The notes beneath the pieces are model-generated. The model saw only the letters and a list, made by a program, of their open reading frames with translations, did not search any database and was not told where the DNA came from. Below are positions 19,872-32,100 of a stretch of 64,000 nt of DNA, piece after piece. Origin of the DNA: Blasia pusilla (taxonomy: Eukaryota; Marchantiophyta; Marchantiopsida; Blasiales); the NCBI GenBank assembly GCA_050084515.1, contig CM114272.1, positions 13,888,001 through 13,952,000 of the forward strand, given 5' to 3'. How positions within the stretch are numbered: the stretch's first letter is position 1; each line of letters begins with the position of its first letter. The translations under genes were made by a program, and so were the position numbers.

Positions 19872-20564
19872 CTAACGTATGTGGCTATCTTGCATCCATT
19901 TGAAGTCTTGCAACGCTTCTTGCGCGTGTTCAAGATCCGCCTCCGCAATCCAAGTCGCCTCTTTCACATGGTATCCTTTCCACTTGACCAAGTACTCGTA
20001 CTTGGCCGCTCTACATCTGGAACACAGAATGGTGTCCACCTCGAACTCTGGTTCCTCATTTTTTATGACCGGTTGTGGTCTCAACACCATCCTTCGTTCC
20101 GGATGCACATTGTCTTGAAGACACATCTTCAATAATGACACATGGAAAGTCGGCTGAATCTTGAAATTATTTTGCAACTCCAATGTGTAAACATCCTCAA
20201 ACGGCTTTGCCTTGATCACATACGGTCCAGCATACTTGGCTAACAATTTCGCTGATAATTCCTTCAGAAGAGTGAGATTCTTTACACTCAACCACACTTG
20301 TTCCCCAACTTGGAAACTCACTAGCCACCAACTTTTGTTAGCATGCTTCACGTACCTTAGTTGAGACTTGGCAAGACTTTTCCTTGCTCGCTCTTGTCGT
20401 TCTTGCATTTCCACTAACAAACGTTCCATTGCTCGCTCTCCCTCATCGGCGTTGGGCTCCACCAACCTCTGTACCTGGTCATCCCAAACCAAGCCAGGTT
20501 TGGCCTCCTTGAATGCATAGGAAGCGGGAAAAAAATGTGGGAAAGGCTGCCCGTGGCGTGCCAA
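19872..20564 (-). CDS. Chromovirus integrase C-terminus with chromodomain, fused in frame to copy 2 linker
   Basis: This is a 230-codon frame. Residues 1-50 (HFFPASYAFKEAKPG, LVEPNADEGERAM) belong to the post-methyltransferase linker of the DNMT family. From about 20433 onwards it is chromovirus: ERLLVEMQERQERARKSLAK, VGEQVWLSVKNL, a GPY/F module (KYAGPYVIKAKPFEDVYTLEL without a break in frame) and a chromodomain at about residues 173-222 (EYLVKWKGY, ATWIAEADL). Chromodomains guide integration to methylated-histone chromatin. The fusion most simply reflects a deletion between nested elements; expression is unknown. Confidence 0.82.
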   Translation of the reverse strand: MARHGQPFPHFFPASYAFKEAKPGLVWDDQVQRLVEPNADEGERAMERLLVEMQERQERARKSLAKSQLRYVKHANKSWWLVSFQVGEQVWLSVKNLTLLKELSAKLLAKYAGPYVIKAKPFEDVYTLELQNNFKIQPTFHVSLLKMCLQDNVHPERRMVLRPQPVIKNEEPEFEVDTILCSRCRAAKYEYLVKWKGYHVKEATWIAEADLEHAQEALQDFKWMQDSHIR

Positions 20565-21390
20565 TCCTGTTGACCACAGTCAACGGCGGTCCATCATCAT
20601 GCCTCACTGCTTGTGATTGACGGCCCGGATCCAATATAGAATCCACCAACAAATCGGAGAGGCGCTCCACTCTCGCATATGCCCTCCGCAACACCTCGTG
20701 TGGTACCAACTTGGTCCACCAAAGACGCGGGTGATATGCTCGTGAACCCACACTCATCGTATCCAAAAAAACTTCCGGACCGATCCATGCGCGCACTTGA
20801 TGTGCACTTGTCACCACACGGGACCTCAAATCGCCCAAAATCAGTACATTCTCTAGAATGTATGCTGGAGGACGAGACTAATGCTCCTGCAGGTGTTGCA
20901 AGATCTGCATCATCTCCCAAAACAACCTGGATCGAGAGTCAGCTAATCAGCTACCCTGTCTAGCACTCGACTGGCCCTGATATGGCCAACCAGCAATGAC
21001 CGAGTCTATGATCCCTACCCGCTCCAAGTCCTGCGCCCCAACAATGAAATGTCCCTTGGTAGGGAACTCTGGTAACCCAAAATGGGAGACCCAGACAACA
21101 AGTCGGGAAAAAAGAGGCGTAATTATGCCAATGGTGAAGTGAAGTGCGCCTCGCAACATCATCAATCTCCAAATACATGTACTCTTGCACGCGCACTCCA
21201 GCCTGCAAAACGGCAGCTAACCCACTTTTGATCCCCCCAAAGAGATCCAACACCCGAACACCTTTATGTGGGATGCACCACACAATCGGGGTGGTGTCCA
21301 AAGGGGTCAAAGTAGCACTCCTCGCTACCTGGGATTCCTCTGACCCATCACACTCTAGTGCAAACGTCTCGCTCCACGCGGTCTGCACAT
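20480..21390 (-). pseudogene. DNMT3-like methyltransferase domain of copy 2
   Basis: Second, diverged copy of the retroelement methyltransferase. It shows motif I VRVLDLFGGIKSGLAA (21230-21247 for DLFGGI), YMYLEIDDVARR, motif IV AGWPYQGQ, motif VI YILENVL (ENV codons 20845-20853) and motif VIII VGSRAYHPRLWWTK (20716-20733). The catalytic Cys of motif IV is Tyr here (TAT at 20980-20982 in place of TGT), so it would be inactive even without its frameshifts (around 21130 and 20940). The C-terminal extension (LDPGRQSQAVRHDD) is longer and cleaner than in copy 3. Confidence 0.82.
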
Positions 21391-21609
21391 GCTCAATGGC
21401 TAAGTGTCAAAGCTCCTCAGTCGAGCCCCAAAGCGGCACCTCTCCTCCACGGACTGATGCAACTACCATGACACTCCTCTCCATAGAAATGTCAGGAACG
21501 GGAATATCTTCTGCATGGACATGATCCTCAATCAAATAACTAGGCCAAGTGATGGCACTGCTAAATGCTACTAAGGTCGCCATCTCTCTAGGCCGTCGCT
21601 CGATCACTG

Positions 21610-22090
21610 CACCTGTGAATCAAACGGATAATGAGCTAAGGCGCCCATCACCTGATTGTCATCCTGGTCTGTAGGCTGCTGACTCCTCCCAGTAATCTAG
21701 GGAAAATCCCATCGGGTATAACACTGCTCCACCAACCAAGATGTCGTAAGATTGTGCATCAGTCACTATCGATTTGGCTCACACCACGGACTAATCTCTT
21801 GGATGTCGCGGGCGAATCCTCACCATGACCTCATGTCGGGTGATATACTGTGTGCTACTCACTCCTCCCAAGGATGTTTGTATCCAGAATGGACAACGCT
21901 CCACATCGTCTCTCGTCAAGCCCAATCCTCTAAATGACGCTTTCCCCAACATCAGGGGTTGCCCTCGTAAATCCAACAAGGCGTGTTGCAGACTAAAAGC
22001 TCTACCTCCATGACTCACCAACTGGAAGACCTCTCCCCGTTTTTCCAGCAACATAACACTAGGAGAAGCCATGGCATGCTCCATCGTGGG
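21610..22090 (-). pseudogene. Protease region of copy 2 (active site lost)
   Basis: The minus strand reads SLQHALLDLRGQPLMLGKA, IQTSLGGVSSTQYITRHE and, after a break, GGAVLYPMGFSLDYW and YRPGW. This aligns with the copy 3 protease, but the D-S-G-A signature is changed to D-L-R-G, so the catalytic motif is gone. It lies upstream of the methyltransferase, as in copy 3. Confidence 0.7.
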
Positions 22091-22521
22091 TCTACCGGCA
22101 TCTCCACCATCCTAGCAGCCGGAGCCTGCCATGAATCTGACGTGGACGGCCCGAGCATTCGCTCCAAGGGCAGGTCCATCATCTCCTCTATAATCACCTC
22201 TAAACGTGATGCAGGAATTCCAACTCCATGCTCACATAGCGTAGCGGCCAGCCAAAATACCTCGACGGGCGTACCTCCCAATGTCATAACATCAGAAGAA
22301 AAAAATAGCGGAGCACCGTACACCATCGTGGCTGCCCCCAACATCGTACTTGACACATGCTCCTCTTGAGCATCAGCAATAGGAGTCGTCGCACTCATTT
22401 CTCCCATTTCCCTCTATGCCTGCACACTAATAACATCACCAACTCTCCAAGAACTCTGATCAAGACCCATTGATGGGATCCTCATCACCTCGAACAACGT
22501 GAAAGACTCAGGAAGTCTGTT

Positions 22522-22930
22522 CTATTTCCTGGCTTCTCCTTGATGTGGATCCAACTCTGCAACTGCTCCACGCGTCACAACTACAACGGCCTCCATCTGG
22601 GCAACCCCGCACATCCAACCAAGATCTTCCATATCTTTGGCTGCTCTATATGATGTCGATGCCACGGATCCCGCATCGGGTAACCTCAATGCCATAGCGG
22701 CAATCTGCTCCTGTAGGTGTTGCACACCTGGCATTTCCCTCAACGCGTCTAGGTGGTGGGACTCTACCTCCTCCACGGGCATCTCCACCACCCTGTCGGA
22801 CAACTCCAACTCCTCGTCCCCCAACAGGATCACCTGGTGCACGATCTCTGGCCCTTGGTCCGGACGTAACTCAGGGTATAAACTGAAACACATGGTGCGT
22901 GTGTGACCATACCTCTGACAATAGTCACAC
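22522..22930 (-). pseudogene. Gag nucleocapsid zinc knuckle and spacer of copy 2
   Basis: CDYCQRYGHTRTMC (22888-22929) is a canonical CX2CX4HX4C zinc knuckle. It is followed by a long acidic and hydrophobic spacer (VILLGDEELELSDRVVEMP, LREMPGVQHLQEQIAAMALR) that may be coiled-coil. The spacer is the equivalent of the Gag-protease linker. Confidence 0.65.
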
Positions 22931-23239
22931 TGATAACCTCATGGTGCAACACCATCTCCTCCTCCATATTGAGGCACACGTCCATGACCCTGATGAGTGC
23001 AATCACCCTCATGATGGGCTCCACCACATGACCAACAAGTAATCGTATGTGGTTGTTGTTGAGCCGCATATGAAGGCGCACGTCTCTATGGCACCGCCTC
23101 CCGGTATCCTCCCTCATCTCGTGGTGCCATAGTTGACCTATCTCAGAGTCCAAGTTGTTGCATTGGTGGTGCAGACAATCGTGAGTGCTCTCACCCAGAA
23201 CCCATGGTGCCTACGCTCTCCTCCGCCATATTACGCTCA

Positions 23240-24200
23240 ATCTTCTCGGCGATCCTAAAAACATCTCTCAACGTAGGGGAGGTATTCATAAGAAGCACCC
23301 CCTTCCGCACCGTGTATCTACAAGATCCAGTCCAACATTGCGCACCATGACTGGATAGCCTGAGCCTCTATCACCCCCTTAGTGACGTTGATCAACCAAC
23401 GCAAGCGAGTGTAAGCCTCACGCAAACTCTCACCCGAGCGCCTCTGGAAGTCGTGGATGCCCCGCAACTTCTCCGACCGTACCGTAACTCAGCCTCAACT
23501 CAGCGAAGAACTCAACCACGGGGTTGAACCTGGGACGAACCCGACTATACAGTGCAACTACTCTAGTGTGAGTGAATCCTCCTAAAACATCACTAGTAGA
23601 AGAGGAAGTAGCCTCTCCTGACTCCTCCTCCTCATCTGGGAACGGCTCGGGCTATGACACATAGTGTGGGTCATAGTAGAGTCGTCATGCCTCAATCTCC
23701 TTGGCATATCTGTGGGAGAACTCATGGTAATCGTCCATGGGCGCCCCCTCTAAATGCTAGAACATACCGTTTTATACTGTAAACGGGTTGAACTCTCTAG
23801 AGTTCCTACCCCGCTGTGAGTCACACCAACTCCGCAATGAAGTCATGTAGTTCTATAGTGCCTACATCACCTAAAAACCTACGTGGTCCTCTACCCCGGT
23901 CGTCCATCTCGTACGCCCAACTGGTAGGACCACTCAATGTGTACAGTGGATCACTAACACACTCCTCTACACGCTCCCCCTCGTCTGAAAACGACAAAGA
24001 AGCAGATCGACGTGGTCTCTCACGTGAAGACCCTCGAAACCTCGTATCACTCCGGGTAAACCCTCCAAAGCTACTCTCAGGTCCACTACCTCGTCTCTCA
24101 AAATCCCGAAAGGACGCCGTGATGGCCCTCGTGCCCCTCTCACACGATCACTCTCAATCTCGCGAGTAATCACACAATCACTCAAACTAAACATGCGGCA
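23240..24200 (-). pseudogene. Gag remnant of copy 2
   Basis: Short frames on the minus strand resemble the copy 3 Gag: an REAYTRLRW-like stretch near 23390-23440 and a VEFF motif near 23510, and TIELHDFIAEL near 23830-23870. They are broken by several frameshifts. This is the 5' coding end of the older element; no Y repeat is recognisable upstream of it. Confidence 0.5.
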
Positions 24201-26480
24201 CTCAATCTAAACTCTCTCACTAAGACGTGTGCTATGCGGAAACAAGCAACGTGGTGCGGAAAATTGACTGCTCTATCATCTCATCAAACAACCATACTCA
24301 ACTCTGGACATCCCACAGAGGTCTATGTCCCCTAAACCCATACATCATCGATGCTCTCAGCATTAGCACGAAACCCAATATCCCAAATAACTTCCAAATA
24401 CCCGAAAATCCCTCACACGTGTAGGGTAACAGACCATAATGGGTAACTTGACAATAATGTCGATGTCGCTCCTTGGCAACTGCAAATCTTGACCCAACTC
24501 GGTCGTGAAGACAACTCCTCCAATCAGCAAGTCATACTCCTCTCGTACTGACGCTGCTCAAACCTCCTCAATGTGCGGTGCAGGTCTAGCGGTATGTTGG
24601 GGCACTGGCGGCACAAAACGGCTACAAACGGCACGGCACTCGGCGGCATACCCTCCTCAATCAGAAATTCACACGCTCTGCTCCTTAGTGAAGGAGCGGC
24701 TCCGCAATCGAGACGGTGCGATGCGGTGCGGCCACGATCGACACGGCGCGGCAATTGGCGGCGCGTTGCGGCTATTGGCGTCACGGCACGGTACTCAATC
24801 GTGGTCGAGCGGCTACCAATCACAACATAGTAGCATGAAATGAAAACTAAAACACCATAACTTGAGGTCACCTCCCATCACTGGTTGATGACGAAACTGC
24901 GATGACGGTGGTGGCCAAAACAAAGTATATGATGGCTACGCAAATCAGATTATCAACGATCGTCGTGGAAGACCCTCCACTCCGTAATGGCGGAAATGGA
25001 AACGAAGGGTGGGCAACGGCCGAACACGGCTCTAAGCGGCGGCACCACCCGACGATGGACGGTGAATGGTGGACCGTTGACGGTGACAGTGGATTGTTGA
25101 TGGTGGCGGTGACGGTTGACCGTGGATGGTGATAGTTGACCGTTGATGGTGATGGTGATGGTTGACCGTGGATGGTGATGGTTGATGGTTGACGGAGGAC
25201 TGTTGATTGTGACTATGACGGCGACAGCCGCCGCCGGCGCGGAGGCTGGTTTAGGGTTTGAACAATTTAACCCTAAAAATTGCCTATGGCAATTTTGCAA
25301 GATTGACCATAACTTTTTGCTCGCAACTCCAAATTGCACACTGTCTATTGCACAGCGTGCACAGCTTCACGATCTACGACAAACTTTAAAAATATTTTGA
25401 ATCAAAAATTCCAGTAAAAATTGACGGGGATTGTCGTAAAGCCCAACGTCTCTTTCTCCTACACAAAATTTGGCAGCGCATCCGCGCTGCTTTCTCTCAA
25501 CGAAAATATAAAACTTGTGAAAACACAAATCAGCAAGCTACATGGTGCTCCCGAGAGCATCGGCATGGAGCAATCCGCCCGCATACACAATTTCTATCGA
25601 AAATTGGGCAACGCTTCTGCGTGTCACTCTCTCGTATAAAAAATCAGCAAAGCAAAACAGCAAACTTGCACGGCTCTTGCTTCAGTGAGCACTCCCATGA
25701 GCCATGAAGCGGGGAAGATAGTCCCCCAACCTGCACAAAACATCGAGCAATCAGTGAAATCCCCCATGAAGCTCTCTCACTCACTCATTCTCTCTTTGTA
25801 AATCAAGATTCAATCTCTCTCAATACCATAGCTCTCAAATGTGTGCACTCTCACATGTCTCGCAATGTCAAACCAAACCCACTCTCCTAATGACAGGCTT
25901 GGGTTACACACACAACGCAACCAAGACCATAATTCCGCCACCTCATGCCAAGAGGTTCAACAAAGAGATAATGAGCTCTCAAGCTCTCTCTCCTTCAAAT
26001 ATACCCCTCCCTCTCCCAAACTCTCTCCATGGTAACCTATGCTCTCAAGTCGCCTCCTTCGCTCTTGACCTGATGTTGGAGGTCAAAGGTCACTTACCAA
26101 AAATAGAAATTTGACCATATACTTAAAATGTTACTTACCTGAAATAGTAAAATCTTCAATATGGCTCCAAATGAGCCGAAACGAAAGAGAAACCTGCTCT
26201 CTCAGGTTTCCCACGGAATTAGTAGGTCATCCTCAACCTTTTGAGTCTATCCTCCACTACTCGCGAAGGAGCTCTACTAGATCTCACCGATCTATCCTAT
26301 AAGATATGACAGCCCCTTGAGAAAAGTTTCAAACAATCTTTGGTCATCCTCTCTATCTCAAAATTAAAATTTATTCATAATATCCTTGTGATACTCTAAG
26401 CCCTTTGGCATAAGAAGGGAATTTAGCAAAGGGAAAATTTTAAGGAAGACATTATCAATTCCAAACAAAACAACAAAATG
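24201..26480. other. Probable leader of copy 2 and intergenic DNA
   Basis: No gene is recognised. The part 24550-24830 is GC-richer with repeated GGCGGC/GCGGTGCG-like words. The part 25055-25215 is a degenerate minisatellite. The rest holds only short frames. No Y or X repeat was found, so the 5' end of copy 2 cannot be placed. Confidence 0.5.
25055..25215 (+). repeat. Degenerate minisatellite (GTTGACCGTGGATGGTGAT-like unit)
   Basis: Repeats of a unit close to GTTGACCGTGGATGGTGAT occur with point changes and length variation. Confidence 0.7.
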
Positions 26481-29163
26481 ACACAACCAGCTTTATCCCC
26501 TTCATGGACGAATTTTGTAGAGAGAAACTTTCTCTCTACTTTAGGATTTCATCATGGCTACTCGACCAACACTTTCCCTCCAAAACTTAAGTTGAAACCA
26601 TACTCTTCCACTTTGGATATATTGGAAGGCACTACATGTGCACCAACAACAAGCTTGTGCACTAACTCTAACCTCTCATTGGAGCATATTTTCCATGATA
26701 ATCTTTCTCTTGAGTGTGCGAATGGGAGGAGAAATGGGAGGAGCACTAGTCACATCGAAAACCCAACCTTAACTTTGCCTTGAGCAACATGTTGCCCCTC
26801 CATCATATATGGAAAATCTGGTTTCTAATGAGGGGAGTAGATGATGTGGCTAACACACAACACATGCACATAATCATCTGTCCATGTGTCATGATTCAAG
26901 CTTGTCTCAGGTGATGTAAATCTAGCTCTCATCATAAAGCATGATAATGCTCATGTGTGCAAACCAATGGTGACGTGGATCTCCTGTATTAGGGCATGTC
27001 ATTGTTTGTCCAAGTAGATTTCCTCCATCTTTTTTAATGTATACACTAAAATGTATATACCTGTCATTCAACTAGAGGCCCATAAAGACAGGTGCCATCA
27101 GGAGGGATGACACCCTGTATAGGGGCACTCTCCCATAATAATATAGATTGGTCATCACTTCCCATATTCATTAGGCTGGGTTCACAATCCATCCAACAGC
27201 TACTCTGGTTTCCTGAATTCTTGTGGAGAAGATTATGTTCTCCCTACCATCGGCACTCTTCACCATAACTCGAATCGCACTGAATGACCCATTCTGTATC
27301 TGCTTTTATCCAAAGCTCACCAAATGATACATGAGTGTCTTTAATCCTCTATACTGCCACATCAAGGTGAAGAATGAAGAACATCCCCATAGTCGAGTCT
27401 CTGCATCTCCTGCTAAAAAGCTTGGCTTGATTGATTACAAGTGAATCCACTTATGGTTATATCCACCTTCCATCAACAGATCCTGTAGCTTGAGCTTGCC
27501 TAAGTAATCATAACACCTTTGCTATCACCATTTCCGCGCATGAAATCACAAAAATTGCAGAGACCTTGAATGACTCCTGATCTCCAGCTAACCACCACCA
27601 CCAGTACCAAATCTCAATAGGTCCTACATCAATTGAATTTCATTCCTCACCACCAGAATCAATCAGTCACCCTGTCTAAAGAAGGATAATACTTGTGTGA
27701 GCAAACACCAAAACTAGACAATGGAGAAACTCAAGAATCTCCCACTCTGCATCTTCAGGGGTCACCAGTGAGAAGAGTACATGCAGCACTCATATTAAGG
27801 TCGACAGAAGTCTCCACCAACAACATATTTCAGCTTCGACACCAGGAAACCATGCAGAAATGTAACATGAGAAATCTAAATTATCGAGGGCCTGGATAAT
27901 GGAGAAGACTGCATCTGCGGACGTAGTATTGGAGCCTTAAACTTACAAGTAGAAAAGAAAATTTTAAGGCGCAATAGTACACTTCAAGATCCCATCAAGC
28001 TAGCAAAGAATCTAGAATCGACATCCAGTCGACATCCATACTTCCAACGAAACTCATTCACACAACATCTCTCAGGACATTTTCATCATATTAGGAAGAT
28101 CCTAATTTTTAGTTAAAAAGCCCAAAGCAAGATTGAGATACCAAAGGCAAAAACACTGGTCATCACTCTGATATATCATAGCAAGCCCATAGCTTCTAGT
28201 AATCAAGGATTAGTCAAAGCATAAGCAAAACTAATTGTGCACAAATAGGCTCACCATCCCATTTGGGAGTTCCTCTACTAAATTGGAGAAAAACATCTTC
28301 CTTTCTACAAAATCTGCTGACAATGACTTTCATCACAGGCTCTCCGGTTGAAATTTGACATCCGTCTCACAAGGATAGTACCTTGTTCTGTTTATTGTCG
28401 CTGTTCAAGGTTAACATATGCAAGGACTGGATACATATGCAGGTTTTCTATACATGTATGTTGATCAATATAGTCAACACAAGATGTAAGACCAGGCTTC
28501 ATCCTTGGTGAGGAGGCATCACATGTCACCTACAATGATCACTGATCTACATGTACACACTTCAAAGTACAATGTCGGTAGAAGGTACGGTACCTTACCA
28601 TGTGCTTTTCTTCCTCCATTAAATTGCTTTCATAGGTTCTCCAAAAATAGCTCTGCTGGTCTGTGCAGGACCATGAAAAAATTCCTGGCTACTTACATGC
28701 ATGTCCCGACTAGAAATAACTACTGTGCCAATTGAACATGCCGCCTACAAATACCTATTGAAGATAAGGACCATATTGATGGCCATTTTCCTTCCAAGGT
28801 TCCAATCTATCTCTCGATTGTTAAGGCTGCTGAGGTAGGCACGGTCTTATAAGTACAATCTACTGAGGGTCTACTGCGTCAACCTGCTATGATGTTTACA
28901 GCCAAAGTTTTCATTTGATCTCTGTGTTTCAAAAAGGCCCTGCAAAGTTGACGTAGACAGAGATCAACAAAATACCATAAAATTTACCTCATATTTACAA
29001 CCTGGTTGGTGCATATACCGAATCATCTACAAAAGTTCCTAGCGCCCTCCTCAAGGCAGTAAGGGAGACTTTCCAAGCACTGTAGGCCAAGACTTGCTCG
29101 AACCGTCTGTATAATAAGTGTGCCAAGAGTTTATAGTTATCTGTTGTTTCTTTAAGTGACTAA
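26481..29163. other. 3' flank of the U-box gene, no separate gene recognised
   Basis: No domain-bearing frame is visible on either strand. The part just below 29164 should contain the 3' UTR of the U-box gene transcribed on the minus strand. I cannot fix a polyadenylation site. Confidence 0.5.
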
Positions 29164-32100
29164 TTACTGGTGTGTCCCATGCAGTCTATTGTCTTCCCCC
29201 ACACCATTGTGATCTCCAGTTGTCTTCTGCAAAGATCGATATTGAAGGCGGACACTTTCACCATTATCTAATGTCTTCAACAAGTACCTGTGAGAGACAA
29301 TCCTCACATCAAAACTTTGCTCGATCTATACTCTCACATTATTACCTGTATGAAAGCAGACTGCTGAATTTCATTGTGAAGAACCTGCCCATCACAACAT
29401 CAAGGTTTGCCAAACAAGAGAATTGCTCTTTGACATTGATAAACCACAAATCCCAAAGATGGTTTCAAAGAGCAGGTATGATGGGACATACCAGCCATTT
29501 AAGCATTGAGACGTGATGTGTGCCTCCCTTCCTACGAACTTCTCAGGTGTTCTCTTGTTACCCTGTTCAACCACCACGAATCTTTTCACAACCCCAGCAC
29601 ACTTACTTGAACTGAATTAAGAAAAAATATATTTAGGTTTACAGAATTCCAAAGGTGCCTGCAGGCCTGAGCACCATTTAAAACAATGAACTGGAGTTTC
29701 AAGGTGACGTGTCCCGGGTGAAGAACATTCAGTCACACCTTTATCATTACTCTTTCATTTACAGAGAAGGGGTATTGGACTCCCTTTCCACTCCCTACGC
29801 GGGGAACATTCTCCTTTTCAGTTGGCGAGTTTGGATGGTCTTGAGACAATCCTGAATGATGAGGCTGTACAACAATACCAAGATCAAGCCATCCAGTCCC
29901 CTTTTAAATGCCACACTACCATGACTGCACACAATTTGAATCACAGGCAGCACAGAGCAAAAATATGTCCTTGTACTACATCACAGAATAGCTTCCTACA
30001 TAGGTAGATGTCAAACTGTAGACAGAGGCAAGTAATCCTGGAAGGCAGTTGTACCATTACTTGTGTTTAAAGCAAGCTCTTTTTTCACTTGAAGAAACTC
30101 CACTCATAGTAATAGAATGATGGATGTAAGCATCAAGTAGACACAACCAACCTTATTAGGTCTTTTCAATCTAGCTGGATCAGCTTGTTCTGAAGGTTCT
30201 TTTCTTCTCTTAACACCACGCATTGTCCCTTGCAGTTGCCTACTTCTCTCCTCTCGTCTAAATGCAGCAGCTGCTGCTCTCAATGCTGAAAGACATATTT
30301 TACAAGGCTGAAAATCAGAGAAAAAAAAACAAACTTTAAGAGCAGCCATTAACTTCATTGAGCAATGGTACAGCTTTAGGATACATGACTCATAAACAAA
30401 TAATTGGACCTATCACACTGCTGTCTAATAAACTCACAAATACACTGGTAAGACATTTGCACTCAAAACTACAACTGGTCAAAAGGGCTGACAATATTTA
30501 CCAAGGTTAGGTATTAATGAATTTCCTTCCACAGCTGCACCACATGAGTTGCACATATTCTGTACCACACCAGAAAAAGTCTTCATCTTAGTGTTTCCAA
30601 ATTCCATGAAAATGTTCAGTTTACCTTCCATCTAACAGGATCAAGAAAGCAATCGCGTGGTGGCTTGTGCTCTAAAGCTTCAACCCTTTGCATGGACTAC
30701 CTTTGCTCTTTCACATGTGAATCATAATCAAACATTTTGAATGATGCTGAAGACCACTGAAAGCAAAGCAAGAACTGGAAGACAAAGGTGATCTCAAATG
30801 CATGGACTGGATACGAGAGCAAATGTTCCCACTCTGGAAGCATACCGTATCATAAACTCTTTTCAGAGTCGCACCCCCAAACGAGTGCCCACAATGAGCC
30901 ACCATAGCATCCTCCAAGAGAACCCCACTGAAAAAAGTGAACATAGGGAAACCACCAACTAGTGAGCATCCTCACAATTACATCTTCTTTTACCACCATC
31001 TTTAGAGCAGAATGCAAAAGATACTACTGCAGTCAGCAAAGCAAAGCCCTAGGTCTCCAGTGGCACATAATATAAAGCAATGACTGCTAATAGCAATCTT
31101 ACAAGATACCCTAAGCAAAGAAACTCAATATCTGAGCCTCGCATGACGGCCCTTCTGTTCTATTCCACTCAAAGCCAGGTAATCTGTGCCTGAAGCTTGC
31201 AAAACTGTCTGTCAGACAGAAGACCATCAAGCCAGGGTAAGTAAAGCTCAAGTAGTCTTACGTGAGAGGATCAGATAGGACACTTCTCAACGACGGCTCT
31301 GAATTTGCATTCATGGTTTCCTGCTCATCCAACAAATTTGAACATAACCATTCAGCTTTCACAGAGCAATATCCAAAAATTCTAGCACCAGGCTTGCCAC
31401 CCAGACATTGTGCAATTATTACTGCAAAAACTAATCAGAAACACAAGGTTTAGCTAACTGCAAAAGTCTGATCACGGACTAGTGCATCAAATCTCCTAGC
31501 TCAAACTTGACCAAATCGCAATCGCAGAGATTAATTACACATACAAGGCTATTCTCAGAGCCATTGCTGATGAGACCTTCTGCAGCAGACAAGCCATCCA
31601 TAAATGCTGCTACAGATACCGGCCCATAGCCTTCAGGTACAACATGACCCGCTTCTTGCATTGGATGGCAATCAATGGTTGCATTACTTCGTGGCATCAG
31701 CCGAAAAGCTAGTGAAGTCCTGTAGCAATATAATATTTCAGATAAATATCAATTGTTCCATTTAGAAGAAAAAATACAGAAGATAAAAAGGCATTCTACA
31801 AGTGGATCACTGGGAGAGAATTAACCTCCTGTCATTTAACCCATCAACAGCAGTAGGTACTCCTCCACATTGTCCAACTTTATCACACAACTTCTCAACA
31901 TAAATTTCAAAGATAGAGGAAGCACCTTCCTGCTGACCCAGAGGTCAGATTTGGAGAAAGAGGCACCACGCGATAAGTAGAAGCTTTTCTGACACCAGCA
32001 GTTGCATGTTGCAGAGCTTTGCCCGTAAGCAAAATTAGATCTCCTGGACCCACTCCATTGTCTGCCAGGAACCAGCGTCCAGTTGGATCACACACCTGTA

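Noticed and set aside
30626-30697. Possible extra exon of the U-box gene encoding a PPRDCFLDPVRW stretch
   Set aside because: It would separate the CGHSFGG and CNSCG parts of the U-box beyond family spacing, and its acceptor lacks a pyrimidine tract. Direct joining of 30846 to 30559 keeps frame and motif.
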